Shown here piece by piece: positions 26,274-34,992 of a stretch of DNA of 64,000 nt. The stretch is taken from the NCBI GenBank assembly GCA_045660545.1, contig JAZREA010000002.1, positions 1-64,000 of the forward strand. The letters run 5' to 3'. Positions within the stretch are counted from its first letter, which is position 1. The number at the start of each line of letters is the position of its first letter. A program made the translations under genes and the position numbers. Under the pieces are notes generated by a model. The model saw only the letters and a program-made list of their open reading frames with translations, was not told the origin of the DNA and made no database searches. The stretch is from JAZREA01 sp045660545 (GTDB taxonomy: Bacteria > Bacillota > Clostridia > Monoglobales > Firm-18).

Positions 26274-26970
26274 AGAAACCAAGGTCGGCGAAGGTAATAA
26301 GATTTTTACCATACTAACAGACGACCTTGGTAAAGTATGCGCCTCCGGAGCAGGGGTAAGAAGCTATAAAAGCAAAATCAGCTCCGGCTGTGCGCTTTTT
26401 TGTTATTCCGAGTTTGTGCTCAAAAAAAGCAAGCATTCCGACATCTACAATATATCCTCTGCCGAAAAGAAAATGGACTTTTTCGACATTAGATACGACA
26501 TCGAAAAGCTTGCGCTTGTCAACTACATATGCGACCTTTCAAACCGCGTCACGGTGCAAAACGAAGACTGCAAGGACGTTTTACGCCTTTTACTCAACAC
26601 GGTCTATTATATCCATAAAAACGAATACTCACACAAAATAAAGCCTGTTTTCGAGCTTCGTCTTTTGTGTGAGATAGGTTTTGGTCCTGATTTATTCTCT
26701 TGTGAAAAGTGCGGTAGCAAGGATAACCTCTGTTATTTTTCCACCGACACCTCGTCGATGATGTGTAGCGCATGCAGCGGAAAATCAAACATATCCTCCG
26801 ACGTGCTTTTGGCCATGCGATACATCTGCACCACTCCGCAAAAGTCGGTTTTTAGCTTTAAAATCGACGACGAGCCGCTAAAAATTCTCACCACAATTGC
26901 AGAACAGCTTGTTTTGCACAACATCGGCTACTCGCCAAAGTCGCTTTCGTATTTAAAATCACTTCATTAA
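26236..26970 (+). CDS. recO: DNA repair protein RecO
   Basis: 244 aa from ATG 26236. ATG 26263 is a weaker alternative. N-terminal OB fold (GMIIKETKVGEGNKIFTILT, GKVCASGAGVRS), helical core, and a zinc site CEKCGS ... CSACSG near residues 157-179. Known role: loads RecA on SSB-coated DNA with RecR. It follows era/yqzL as in Bacillus. It converges on ruvA on the opposite strand, with stops 12 bp overlapping at 26959-26970. Confidence 0.9.
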   Translation: MTKELTTTGMIIKETKVGEGNKIFTILTDDLGKVCASGAGVRSYKSKISSGCALFCYSEFVLKKSKHSDIYNISSAEKKMDFFDIRYDIEKLALVNYICDLSNRVTVQNEDCKDVLRLLLNTVYYIHKNEYSHKIKPVFELRLLCEIGFGPDLFSCEKCGSKDNLCYFSTDTSSMMCSACSGKSNISSDVLLAMRYICTTPQKSVFSFKIDDEPLKILTTIAEQLVLHNIGYSPKSLSYLKSLH

Positions 26971-27531
26971 GTTTTTAAGGGCTGTTTTAACCTTCTCTTC
27001 AACAGAAAGCGCAGGGTCAACCCCGCGAAGAGCAGCCATCGCCTCCTGATGCGCGTAACCGAGCGCAACTAAGGCGTTTAAAGTATCGTCCTCTGCTACC
27101 GTAGCGGCAGCGTAGGAGGAGGGCTTAATCTGAGCGTTTGTTATCTTGTCTTTTAGCTCTAAAATAATTTTTTGTGCCATCTTGTTACCGACGCCTTGTG
27201 CGGCGGTAATTGTTTTTGGCTGGTTGGTTACAATCGCGATAGCAAGCTCAGACGCCGTAACGCACGACAATATCGCCACAGCGGCCTTTGGCCCTACTCC
27301 GCTGACTGTAATAAGCAGCTCAAAAGCCTCTCTTTCCTCGCAAGTGGAAAAGCCGTATAAATCGAATATATCTTCCCTTACATAAAGGTAAGTGTAGAAT
27401 GTAACCTCTCCCTTTTTAACGTTAGAAAGGGAGCTTTTTGTTGTAATAATTTTATATCCGACGCCGTTGTTTTCAACAACTGCGAAATTTTCTCCGCATC
27501 TTACGAGGTTTCCTTTAATAAAATCGTACAT
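26959..27531 (-). CDS. ruvA: Holliday junction helicase subunit RuvA
   Basis: 190 aa. ATG 27531 after AAAGGAG. N-terminal OB fold (MYDFIKGNLVRCGENFAVVE, TYLYVREDIFDLYGF), two helix-hairpin-helix motifs (LLITVSGVGPKAA, TAAQGVGNKMAQKII) and a C-terminal domain III (LVALGYAHQEAMAAL). Known role: binds four-way junctions and recruits RuvB. Lies 13 bp after ruvC. RuvB is not next to it. The 3' end overlaps recO's 3' end by 12 bp. Confidence 0.94.
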   Translation of the reverse strand: MYDFIKGNLVRCGENFAVVENNGVGYKIITTKSSLSNVKKGEVTFYTYLYVREDIFDLYGFSTCEEREAFELLITVSGVGPKAAVAILSCVTASELAIAIVTNQPKTITAAQGVGNKMAQKIILELKDKITNAQIKPSSYAAATVAEDDTLNALVALGYAHQEAMAALRGVDPALSVEEKVKTALKNLMK

Positions 27532-27544
27532 ATGAAAAACTCCT

Positions 27545-28075
27545 TTATAAGTTTCCTTTTTTAAGGCTTGTTATAAGCCTGTTCACCCCGCCGCTTGCGT
27601 GCGCGTGACAAATCGCTATCGCAACGGCGTCTGCCGTGTCGTCAGGCTTTGGCACTTCGTGAAGTCCCAAAATGTTTTTAACCATCTGCTGCACCTGCTT
27701 TTTCTCCGCGCGGCCGTAACCGACGACGCCCTGCTTTACCTGAAGCGGCGTGTATTCAAACACAGGGATATTGTGGTTTTCGCCGGCTAAAATAATCACT
27801 CCGCGAGCCTGTGCGACGTTTATAACGGTCTTTGCGTTGTTGTTGTAAAAAAGCTCCTCAACCGCGATTTCATCGGGCTTGTACTTTTCTATAACATAGT
27901 TTAAGTCGTCATAAATCATCTTCAGCCTCTTAGGGACCGCAACGTGCGCGGGCGATGTTATAGCACCGTAATCTATAACCTTAAAGTTTACGTTGTCATA
28001 TTCAATAATCCCGAAACCGACTATCGCGATTCCCGGGTCTATTCCCAAAATTCTCAGTTCAATCACCTTTTTCAT
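27545..28075 (-). CDS. ruvC: Crossover junction endonuclease RuvC
   Basis: About 176 aa with the nominal ATG 28075. Catalytic acidic residues are visible in GIDPG, AVEELF and KPDDTADAVAIAICHAH. Known role: resolves Holliday junctions. The start is uncertain. TTG 28090 and ATG 28075 lack a ribosome site, whereas AAGGTGAT (28069-28062) lies inside the ORF and points to a CTG at 28057 just before RILGIDPG. Promoter TTGTAT-17-TACAAT (28135-28107) supports transcription from here, with ruvA as second gene. Confidence 0.9.
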   Translation of the reverse strand: MKKVIELRILGIDPGIAIVGFGIIEYDNVNFKVIDYGAITSPAHVAVPKRLKMIYDDLNYVIEKYKPDEIAVEELFYNNNAKTVINVAQARGVIILAGENHNIPVFEYTPLQVKQGVVGYGRAEKKQVQQMVKNILGLHEVPKPDDTADAVAIAICHAHASGGVNRLITSLKKGNL

Positions 28076-28106
28076 ATTGATTTTTGGCAATTAATGTTGT
28101 ATAATA

Positions 28107-28135
28107 ATTGTACCATATAAGAATAATTTATACAA
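28107..28135 (-). promoter_or_regulatory. Promoter of ruvC-ruvA
   Basis: TTGTAT, 17-bp spacer, TACAAT on the minus strand. The divergent cyclophilin gene starts only 26 bp beyond, so its promoter must overlap this one. Confidence 0.6.
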
Positions 28136-28160
28136 GAAATTTTTAATGAGGTGATTTGTT

Positions 28161-28883
28161 TTGGCAGCTAAAAAGACCAAAAAAGATGCCGTCGACGTAA
28201 AAAAGATATACACAATCTTGTGGGCGGTTTTGGCGGTGCTGGTTATTTTAATCGGCATTTCTATATACGCAATTGTTAAGGAGGACAACAAAGAAACTAA
28301 CAACAATCCACAGGAGGTATACGCTATGCGCGAAAAAATCGAAGCACTTAACATCACTAAAAACCCGGTTGTAACCATCGAGATGGAAAACGGCGGTAAA
28401 ATTGTAGCCGAGCTTTATCCCGAAGTTGCGCCAAACACTGTTTGCAACTTTATTTCTCTTGCAAGCAGCGGTTTCTACGACGGTCTTATCTTCCACCGCT
28501 GTATCGAAGACTTTATGATTCAGGGCGGCGACCCGGAGGGTACCGGTATGGGTGGCCCGGGCTATGTAATCAAGGGCGAGTTTACAAACAACGGCTTTGA
28601 AAATAACTTAAAGCACACAGTAGGCGTTTTGTCTATGGCACGTCGCTCATATCCGCTCGACAGCGCAGGCAGCCAGTTCTTTATAATGGTTGCAGATTAC
28701 CCGTATCTTGACGGCGATTACGCTACCTTTGGTAAGGTTATTGAGGGTATGGACGTTGCTATGGAAATCGTTTCCACAGAAAAGGACGAAAACGATATGC
28801 CTCTTACCCCACAGGTTATGAAGAAGGTTACTGTTGACACATTTGGCGTTACTTATCCTGCGCCGGAAACTATGGCTGAATAA
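28161..28883 (+). CDS. Membrane-anchored cyclophilin-type peptidyl-prolyl isomerase
   Basis: 240 aa. TTG 28161 preceded by GAGGTGAT. A lysine-rich N-terminus, one transmembrane helix at about 18-40 (ILWAVLAVLVILIGISIYA), then a cyclophilin domain (about 75-225): FHRCIEDFMIQGGDPEGTG, GVLSMARRS, GSQFFIMVADYPYLDGDYATFG. The catalytic Arg in FHR and the FF-IM pocket are kept. The domain should face outside, where it would assist folding of exported proteins such as the S-layer proteins of this window (inference). A strong terminator follows. Confidence 0.9.
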   Translation: MAAKKTKKDAVDVKKIYTILWAVLAVLVILIGISIYAIVKEDNKETNNNPQEVYAMREKIEALNITKNPVVTIEMENGGKIVAELYPEVAPNTVCNFISLASSGFYDGLIFHRCIEDFMIQGGDPEGTGMGGPGYVIKGEFTNNGFENNLKHTVGVLSMARRSYPLDSAGSQFFIMVADYPYLDGDYATFGKVIEGMDVAMEIVSTEKDENDMPLTPQVMKKVTVDTFGVTYPAPETMAE

Positions 28884-28937
28884 TTAAGTGTGTAGAAAAA
28901 CGCACAGACCACACAAGGCAAAAGAATATAAAATAAG

Positions 28938-28970
28938 GCTGTATCAAAACACTTTGATACAGCCTTTTTA
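28938..28970. terminator. Bidirectional terminator between the cyclophilin gene and serS
   Basis: 12-bp perfect stem GGCTGTATCAAA/TTTGATACAGCC with an ACAC loop, then TTTTT on the plus strand and a T-rich stretch on the minus strand. Confidence 0.9.
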
Positions 28971-28981
28971 TGCGTATTTTA

Positions 28982-30250
28982 TTATTTTATAACGTCTGTT
29001 CCCATATAAGGACGAAGCACCTCAGGTATTGTAACAGAGCCGTCTTCGTTTTGGAAGTTTTCCAAAATACAAGCAACCGTTCTGCCAACAGCCACGCCGC
29101 TGCCATTTAATGTGTGTACAAATTCAGGCTTTGAGTCAGCGCTTCTTTTAAACTTGATGTTTGCTCTTCTTGCCTGGAAGTCTTCAAAGTTCGAGCAGGA
29201 GCTTATTTCAACGTATTTTCCGTAGCTTGGCATCCATACCTCGATGTCGTATGTCATAGCCGAGCTAAATCCCAAGTCTCCTGTGCAAAGCATTACAACT
29301 CTGTACGGAATACCGAGCGCCTGAAGAACCTTTTCTGCATCGTTTGTAAGCGATTCAAGCTCGTCGTACGATGTGTCAGGGTTTGCAAATTTAACAAGCT
29401 CTACCTTGTTAAACTGGTGCTGACGGATAAGGCCTCTTGTGTCTCTGCCCGCAGAGCCTGCTTCTGCGCGGAAGCATGCGGAATAAGCGCAGTATTTAAT
29501 AGGCAAATCTTCTGCCTTTACGGTGTCGTTTCTAAGCATATTTGTAACAGGTACTTCTGCTGTCGGGATTAAGAAGTAGTCTGTTCCTGCCACCTTGTAT
29601 GCGTCCTCTTCAAACTTCGGAAGCTGTCCTGTACCAACCATAGAATTTCTGTGTACCATATACGGCGGGAAAACTTCTGTGTATCCGCTGTTTGATGTAT
29701 GGAAATCAAGGTAGAAGTTATAAACCGCTCTTTCAAGCCTTGCGCCAAGACCCTTGTAGAACGTAAATCTCGAGCCTGTTACCTTGCCGGCAGTGTCAGC
29801 GTCCAAAATTCCGAGCGCCTCGCCGATGTCCCAGTGAGCCTTTGGCTCAAAGCCGAATTTTGTCGGCTCTCCCCACTTGCGGAGCTCTACGTTATCCTCG
29901 TCAGAAAGGCCTTTTATAACCCTCTCGTTAGGGATGTTTGGTATTGTAAGAACGATGTTTTTAAGGCTTTCGTCAAGCTCAGCAATTTTAGCGTCAAGAG
30001 TCTTTACCTTTTCTTTGATTTCGTTCATTTCAGCAAAAATCGGAGCAACGTCCTTGCCCTCTTTTTTAAGCTGTGGTATCTGCTTTGAAACTGTGTTCTG
30101 TTTGTTTTTAAGGGCCTCAACTTCTTGCAGGCATTCGCGTCTTTCTTTGTCTATTGCGGCAAACTCCGTCAGGTCGAGTTCTCCACCGCGGCTTTTAATC
30201 GCGTCCTGTACTTTTTGCGGGTCGCTTCTTAATAATTTGATGTCTAACAT
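28982..30250 (-). CDS. serS: Seryl-tRNA synthetase
   Basis: 422 aa. ATG 30250 with AGGAGG upstream. N-terminal long antiparallel coiled coil (about residues 30-100) that grips the tRNA-Ser variable arm. Class II core: motif 1 region near AVYNFYLDFHTSNSGYTEV, motif 2 RDTRGLIRQHQFNKVELV, motif 3 GSGVAVGRTVACILENFQ. Known role: charges tRNA-Ser (and initiates Sec-tRNA). No T-box was found in the AT-rich 238 bp upstream; only a small GTCGGCTTT/AAAGCTGAC hairpin is there. Confidence 0.95.
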   Translation of the reverse strand: MLDIKLLRSDPQKVQDAIKSRGGELDLTEFAAIDKERRECLQEVEALKNKQNTVSKQIPQLKKEGKDVAPIFAEMNEIKEKVKTLDAKIAELDESLKNIVLTIPNIPNERVIKGLSDEDNVELRKWGEPTKFGFEPKAHWDIGEALGILDADTAGKVTGSRFTFYKGLGARLERAVYNFYLDFHTSNSGYTEVFPPYMVHRNSMVGTGQLPKFEEDAYKVAGTDYFLIPTAEVPVTNMLRNDTVKAEDLPIKYCAYSACFRAEAGSAGRDTRGLIRQHQFNKVELVKFANPDTSYDELESLTNDAEKVLQALGIPYRVVMLCTGDLGFSSAMTYDIEVWMPSYGKYVEISSCSNFEDFQARRANIKFKRSADSKPEFVHTLNGSGVAVGRTVACILENFQNEDGSVTIPEVLRPYMGTDVIK

Positions 30251-30488
30251 TTTTTTCCTCCTAATAAATATGTCCTGTTTTTGTTTTTCTGTTATTTTTA
30301 AATTTTAAATCCAAAATTTATTACATTTTCTTAAAAAACTTGTCCGTTTTTGTCAGCTTTAAAGCCGACGTCCAAAAACCTGCTTGTTTTTGTTTTTAAT
30401 CTTATTTTTGCTTTCGACGTAATTTTATACTAAATTTTTTTGAAAACGCCTTGTGGCTCAATTTTAAGCTTCCATATTTTTCCAATTA

Positions 30489-31361
30489 TTAGCAATTTTT
30501 CAAAAATTCTGTGATTCTGTCAAACTCGTCATGAGAGAAATAAGAAATCTCAATTTTGCCTTTGCCGTTTGTGTCCTTAATCCGAACTTTCGTTCCAAGC
30601 GTCTTTGAGAAGGAGTCTTCCATTTCTTTTATGATGAGCTTTACGTCGTTGGTAACTTTTCCGCCCGTCTTTTTCGTCTTTGTTTTTGACTTTATATAAT
30701 TTTCCGTTTCTCTTACGGACATCTGTTTGTCAAAAATCATCTGCGCAATCTGGCTCTGTTCAGTTTTGTTCGAAACAGAAAGCAAAACCTTCGCGTGTCC
30801 GCTTGAAATCTGGCCGTTTTCAAGCATCGAAAGCACGCTTTCCGTCAGGTTTAAAAGCCTCATGGAGTTGGCAACAGCACTTCTACTTTTGCCTACACGC
30901 TCGCTTATCTGGTCTTGTGTAAGCGCATATCTTTCAACCAATGCCCTGTATCCCTTAGCTTCTTCGACAGGGTTTAGGTCTTCTCTTTGGAGGTTTTCGA
31001 TTAAGGCAATCTCCATCACCTTTTCCTCGTCATAGCTGCGTATAATCGCAGGAATCTTTTTAAGACCGGCCTGTTTTGACGCTCTCCAGCGTCTTTCGCC
31101 GGTAACAATCATATATCTGTCGCCCTTTTCAACCACGTTAATCGGCTGAATGACGCCGTTTTTCAATATAGAATCCGCAAGCTCGTCCAGCTTTTCCTTG
31201 TCAAAAACCCTTCTCGGCTGGTCCTTGTTCGGCTCTACGTCAACAATGTTTAGCTCTACAACATTCGCCCTGGACTTTAAGTCCATATCCATAGCCTGGC
31301 TGTCGTACTTATCAGTAATTATCTTGCCAAGACCCTTGCCAAGACCCGACTTTTTAGCCAC
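30489..31361 (-). CDS. spo0J: Chromosome partitioning protein ParB (Spo0J)
   Basis: 290 aa, GTG 31361 after AGGAAGTGAT. N-terminal ParB/CTPase domain with GERRWRA and ENLQREDLNPVEEAKGY, helix-turn-helix TQDQISERVGKSRSAVANSMRLL, and a C-terminal dimerisation domain (KIEISYFSHDEFDRITEFL). Known role: CTP-dependent clamp that loads at parS and recruits SMC near the origin. Follows soj by 29 bp. Two parS sites lie 0.9 kb upstream, at 32249 and 32295. It is distinct from the Noc paralogue at 52761-53573. Confidence 0.94.
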   Translation of the reverse strand: MAKKSGLGKGLGKIITDKYDSQAMDMDLKSRANVVELNIVDVEPNKDQPRRVFDKEKLDELADSILKNGVIQPINVVEKGDRYMIVTGERRWRASKQAGLKKIPAIIRSYDEEKVMEIALIENLQREDLNPVEEAKGYRALVERYALTQDQISERVGKSRSAVANSMRLLNLTESVLSMLENGQISSGHAKVLLSVSNKTEQSQIAQMIFDKQMSVRETENYIKSKTKTKKTGGKVTNDVKLIIKEMEDSFSKTLGTKVRIKDTNGKGKIEISYFSHDEFDRITEFLKNC

Positions 31362-31390
31362 TGTAAATCACTTCCTTATTATATTACTAC

Positions 31391-32158
31391 TTATTTGTTG
31401 TTTTTAATTATCTCTTTTGCAAGCTCTCTGTAACAGATTGCGCCCTTGCTTGAAGGGTCGTGCTCTATAACCGGCACGCCGAAGCTCGGAGCCTCAGAAA
31501 GCCTTACGTTTCTAGGGATTATCGTTTTGCACACCTTGTGCGGCAACGCCCTTTTAACCTCCTCTACAACCTCGATTGAAAGGTTCGTTCTTGAATCAAA
31601 CATCGTAAGAAGAGCGCCTTCAATTTCTAAATCAGGGTTAATACCCTTTCTTATAAGCTTAATCGTATGGGTAAGCTGAGAAAGCCCTTCAAGAGCATAA
31701 TATTCGCACTGAATAGGAATCAAAACGCTGTTTGCCGCCGCAAACGCGTTAACTGTAAGCAGACTAAGCGACGGCGGACAGTCAATTATTACAAAGTCGT
31801 ATTCGTCTTTTACGGTGTCCAGCGCCTCTTTTAAGACAAATTCCCTTTTTTCTATACTTGGGTCTGCCAGCTCAATTTCCGCACCGGAAAGCTGAATATT
31901 CGACGCACAAATGTCAAGATTTTTATATTTTGTCTTAATAATTGCGTCCTTTATGCTTTCTCCGTCAATAATTACCTCATAAATCGACAAATCCACCTCG
32001 TCCTTGTCGATACCATACCCGCTTGTAGTGTTGCCCTGAGGGTCTAAGTCTACAATAAGTGTTCTTTTGCCGTTTTCTGCAAGACAAGCGCTGAGATTAA
32101 CCGCCGTAGTGGTCTTTCCGACGCCTCCCTTTTGGTTGGCTACTGCAATTATCTTCAC
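31391..32158 (-). CDS. soj: Chromosome partitioning ATPase ParA (Soj)
   Basis: 255 aa from GTG 32158. An upstream GTG at 32167 lies inside the GGAGGTGA ribosome site. Deviant Walker A KGGVGKTTTAVNLS, DLDPQGN, and Walker B region YDFVIIDCPPSLSLL, followed by VLIPIQCEYYALEGL. Known role: dynamic ATPase that works with ParB in origin segregation and controls DnaA. First gene of soj-spo0J, with a promoter and parS immediately upstream. Confidence 0.94.
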   Translation of the reverse strand: MKIIAVANQKGGVGKTTTAVNLSACLAENGKRTLIVDLDPQGNTTSGYGIDKDEVDLSIYEVIIDGESIKDAIIKTKYKNLDICASNIQLSGAEIELADPSIEKREFVLKEALDTVKDEYDFVIIDCPPSLSLLTVNAFAAANSVLIPIQCEYYALEGLSQLTHTIKLIRKGINPDLEIEGALLTMFDSRTNLSIEVVEEVKRALPHKVCKTIIPRNVRLSEAPSFGVPVIEHDPSSKGAICYRELAKEIIKNNK

Positions 32159-32213
32159 AACAATCACCTCCGTGACACAAAAAACTGCTAAAATTTGTGC
32201 TTTTTATAGTTTT

Positions 32214-32241
32214 ATTATACCACACTTTTTTAAAATAGCAA
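32214..32241 (-). promoter_or_regulatory. soj-spo0J promoter
   Basis: TTGCTA-16-TATAAT on the minus strand. The first parS site begins 8 bp upstream of the -35, so ParB loading could affect this promoter. Confidence 0.7.
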
Positions 32242-32248
32242 TAGTAAA

Positions 32249-32264
32249 TGTTCCACGTGGAACA
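32249..32264. other. parS site 1
   Basis: TGTTCCACGTGGAACA, a perfect 16-bp palindrome matching the Firmicutes parS consensus. Confidence 0.93.
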
Positions 32265-32294
32265 TTTTTTTGTTTTAAGCTTTTTGACACCGAT

Positions 32295-32310
32295 TGTTCC
32301 ACGTGGAACA
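32295..32310. other. parS site 2
   Basis: Same 16-bp palindrome as site 1, 46 bp away. Its flanks extend the symmetry to 24 bp (32291-32314). Confidence 0.93.
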
Positions 32311-32324
32311 ATCGATAAAAAATG

Positions 32325-32353
32325 TTGCTATTTTGCGGGTTTTGTAGTATAAT
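32325..32353 (+). promoter_or_regulatory. ispE promoter
   Basis: TTGCTA-17-TATAAT, 22 bp before the start codon. The -35 TTGCTATTTT matches that of the divergent soj promoter. Confidence 0.75.
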
Positions 32354-32374
32354 ATAGGCGAGGTGAGGCTTATT

Positions 32375-33205
32375 ATGAAACGACTTGCTCCTGCTAAAAT
32401 TAATTTGTTTTTAGACGTTGTCGGAAAAAGGGAAGACGGCTACCATGACCTTTGTATGGTGATGCAGACCGTCTCTTTGTACGACATAATAAATATTGAA
32501 AAAAACAGCGTGATATCAATAGATTGCGGCGATACAGACATCCCCACAGACGAAAGAAACACTGCCTTTAGGGCGGCAAAAGAGTTTTTCGCTTACACAG
32601 GGATAGACGGCGGATGTAAAATCAAAATAGAAAAGGTAATCCCCGACGGAGGTGGCCTGGGCGGAGGCTCATCTGACGCAGCAGAGGTAATTTTAGCCCT
32701 AAATGAGCTCTACGGCGCAAAACTGTCAAAAGAGGAAATGATATCAATCGCCGTTAAAGTCGGCGCAGACGTGCCGTTTTTTATCCATAAAGGCACTTGT
32801 CTTGCAAAAGGCATCGGCGAAAAACTTACAAAGATTAAAAACCGACTTAAAGGAACAATTTTAATTTGTTGCCCTGATTTTTCAATTTCTGCAAAGTGGG
32901 CTTATGAAAACCTGGACTTAAACAACAAAAAACCAAGAGATACAGACGCTCTTTTGAGCCACATTAAGTCGGGCGTCGACCGCCTCTTTGGAGAGAACAC
33001 TTTTAACGTTATTGAGGACGTTTGCTGCAAAAAATTTCCCGAGATTGAACATATAAAAAACATCATGAAAAAGTGCGGCGCATACGCCTCTTTGATGAGC
33101 GGAAGCGGCAGCTGTGTCTTTGGCATTTTTGCAGATGAGGGCGCGCTAAACGCGGCTTTGAAAAAGCTTGAAAAATATAAACTTTTTTTAGCAAAATTTA
33201 TTTAA
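32375..33205 (+). CDS. ispE: 4-diphosphocytidyl-2-C-methyl-D-erythritol kinase
   Basis: 276 aa from ATG 32375. GTG 32363 belongs to the GAGGTGAGG ribosome site. GHMP kinase family: PAKINLFLDVVGKREDGYHD near the N-terminus, ATP loop PDGGGLGGGSSDAAE, and LMSGSGSCVFGIF near the C-terminus. Known role: fourth step of the non-mevalonate isoprenoid pathway. It sits between parS and dnaA, where many Firmicutes instead have rpmH/rnpA-side genes on the opposite strand. Confidence 0.94.
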   Translation: MKRLAPAKINLFLDVVGKREDGYHDLCMVMQTVSLYDIINIEKNSVISIDCGDTDIPTDERNTAFRAAKEFFAYTGIDGGCKIKIEKVIPDGGGLGGGSSDAAEVILALNELYGAKLSKEEMISIAVKVGADVPFFIHKGTCLAKGIGEKLTKIKNRLKGTILICCPDFSISAKWAYENLDLNNKKPRDTDALLSHIKSGVDRLFGENTFNVIEDVCCKKFPEIEHIKNIMKKCGAYASLMSGSGSCVFGIFADEGALNAALKKLEKYKLFLAKFI

Positions 33206-33212
33206 AAAACCC

Positions 33213-33241
33213 TTGAAAAAAATATTGTAATTTGGTATAAT
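33213..33241 (+). promoter_or_regulatory. dnaA promoter
   Basis: TTGAAA-17-TATAAT, 51 bp before the dnaA start, directly after ispE. Confidence 0.8.
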
Positions 33242-33291
33242 TATAAGTGTATTTTATACGTAGAATTTCATACGAATTGGAGGAAAAATGG

Positions 33292-34623
33292 ATGAAAAAT
33301 GCATCCGCTATCTGGGAAGAAGTTATACCCCATATTAAGAAAACAATTTCTCCTGTCGCTTTTAAAACAACCTTTGAAAAATTAAAACCGGAATATATAG
33401 AAGACAATGTTTTTTACCTTTCGGTAAAAGACAAATTATTTAAAGATATGTTTTTAATCTTCGAGGATAGGACCAAGGCAGCCCTCGCAGAAGTTACAGG
33501 GGATATATACGATATCGAAATTATCATAGCAGGAGAAAAGCCTGCGGAGAAAAAGTCTGAACCTATAAAGGAAGAGGACGAGTTCGAAGGTAAGATTAAC
33601 CTTAATCCAAAGTACAACTTTGAAAACTTCATAGTAGGCTCCAACAGTGAGTTTGCCTACGCTGCTGCATACAGCATAACACAAGGGCCTGTAAGGGACG
33701 ACTATAACCCTCTGTTTTTGTACGGAGGAAGCGGCCTTGGTAAGACTCATCTTTTACACGCAATCGGTAACGAAATAAAGGCTAACGAGCCGGACAAAAA
33801 CGTTCTTTACGTTACGGCGGAAACCTTTATGAACACGTTTATTAATTCTATTAAAAACGAAACAAACACTGAGTTTCGAAACAAGTTCAGAAACGTCGAC
33901 GTCCTTTTAATAGACGATATCCAGTTCTTCGGCGGTAAGGAAGGTACTCAGGTAGAGTTTTTCCACACCTTCAACGAGCTGATTAATAAAAACAAGCAAA
34001 TCGTCATCGCTTCCGACCGTCCGCCAAAGGATATAGCACAGCTGGACGAGCGTTTAAAGCAAAGGTTCTCACAAAGGATAATGATAGACATTCAGCCGCC
34101 TGACTTTGAAACCAGGGTAGCTATCTTACATTCAAAGGTCAAAGATAATGACTACAACGGCGAAATTTCAGAAGATATCTTTAACTTAATTGCTCAGACG
34201 ATTAAGTCCAACATCAGAGAGCTCGAGGGCGCGATGAAAACTATCATGGCGTTTTGTGACGTTTCTAAAAAGGAAATCGACATAAACACTGCCAACGAAA
34301 TATTAGAAAGATATTTCCCCGGCGCACAAAAGAGAAAAATCGACGCCGAATATATTATAAAAGCAGTTGAAAAGTATTTTAACCTTTCCAAAGACACAAT
34401 CGTCAGCACAAAGAGAGGTAAAACATACACAATCCCGAGACAGTACGCGATGTACATAGTAAGGGAGCTTACAGACAGCTCGTATCCTGAAATCGGACGA
34501 GAGTTCAAAAAAGACCATTCAACAGTTATGCACAACATAAATAAGGTTATGGAAGACATGAAAAACGACCTTAAAATCTACAATACAGTGAATGATCTTA
34601 TCAAAAACATCACAAACGAGTAA
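33292..34623 (+). CDS. dnaA: Chromosomal replication initiator DnaA
   Basis: 443 aa from ATG 33292, 8 nt after GGAGG. The earlier ATG 33288 is out of frame. Domain I begins ASAIWEEVIPHIKK. Domain III AAA+ has Walker A GGSGLGKTHLLHAIG, Walker B VLLIDDIQFF and sensor motifs (KQRFSQRIMIDIQPPD). Domain IV helix-turn-helix carries the signature DHSTVMHNINKV. Known role: binds DnaA boxes and opens oriC. The AT-rich origin lies directly downstream before dnaN. Confidence 0.96.
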   Translation: MKNASAIWEEVIPHIKKTISPVAFKTTFEKLKPEYIEDNVFYLSVKDKLFKDMFLIFEDRTKAALAEVTGDIYDIEIIIAGEKPAEKKSEPIKEEDEFEGKINLNPKYNFENFIVGSNSEFAYAAAYSITQGPVRDDYNPLFLYGGSGLGKTHLLHAIGNEIKANEPDKNVLYVTAETFMNTFINSIKNETNTEFRNKFRNVDVLLIDDIQFFGGKEGTQVEFFHTFNELINKNKQIVIASDRPPKDIAQLDERLKQRFSQRIMIDIQPPDFETRVAILHSKVKDNDYNGEISEDIFNLIAQTIKSNIRELEGAMKTIMAFCDVSKKEIDINTANEILERYFPGAQKRKIDAEYIIKAVEKYFNLSKDTIVSTKRGKTYTIPRQYAMYIVRELTDSSYPEIGREFKKDHSTVMHNINKVMEDMKNDLKIYNTVNDLIKNITNE

Positions 34624-34992
34624 TTTATACACAATTTTATCCCAGTTATCCACAGGGTAGCGTATAATTCTTCAATGCAGTATTTTACTGACATTTAAAG
34701 ACTTATAAACAAGTTATGTTTGTTTTATACACAGAGAGTTTTTTAAACGTTCTTTTGTTCCACAAAACGTATGTTTAAAAATATGTTTAAAACTTATGGA
34801 TATTTTTCCCTGATTATCGGTTTTAAAGTCCCTGTTTATAAATACTCATAACCTGCCATTTTATAAACAAGTTAAATAACAGCCAAAAACCGTTGACATA
34901 CTTAGTAAAATTATACTTATCAACAGTTTTAACAGCTCTTATTATAACTACTAAAAAATATTATTTATATCTATATATAAGGAGTGATTCAA
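34624..34992. other. oriC: Chromosomal replication origin oriC
   Basis: The dnaA-dnaN gap holds three perfect DnaA boxes TTATNCACA (34625-34633, 34646-34654, 34725-34733). It also holds near matches TTATAAACA (34703-34711, 34861-34869 and reverse at 34833-34841) and TTATCAACA (34917-34925). It ends with an AT-rich stretch (about 34938-34981) suited to be the unwinding element. Position and composition match Firmicutes origins. Confidence 0.88.

Noticed and set aside
30251..30488. Possible T-box upstream of serS
   Set aside because: No T-box-type conserved TGGNACCGCG motif on the minus strand; only a short hairpin.
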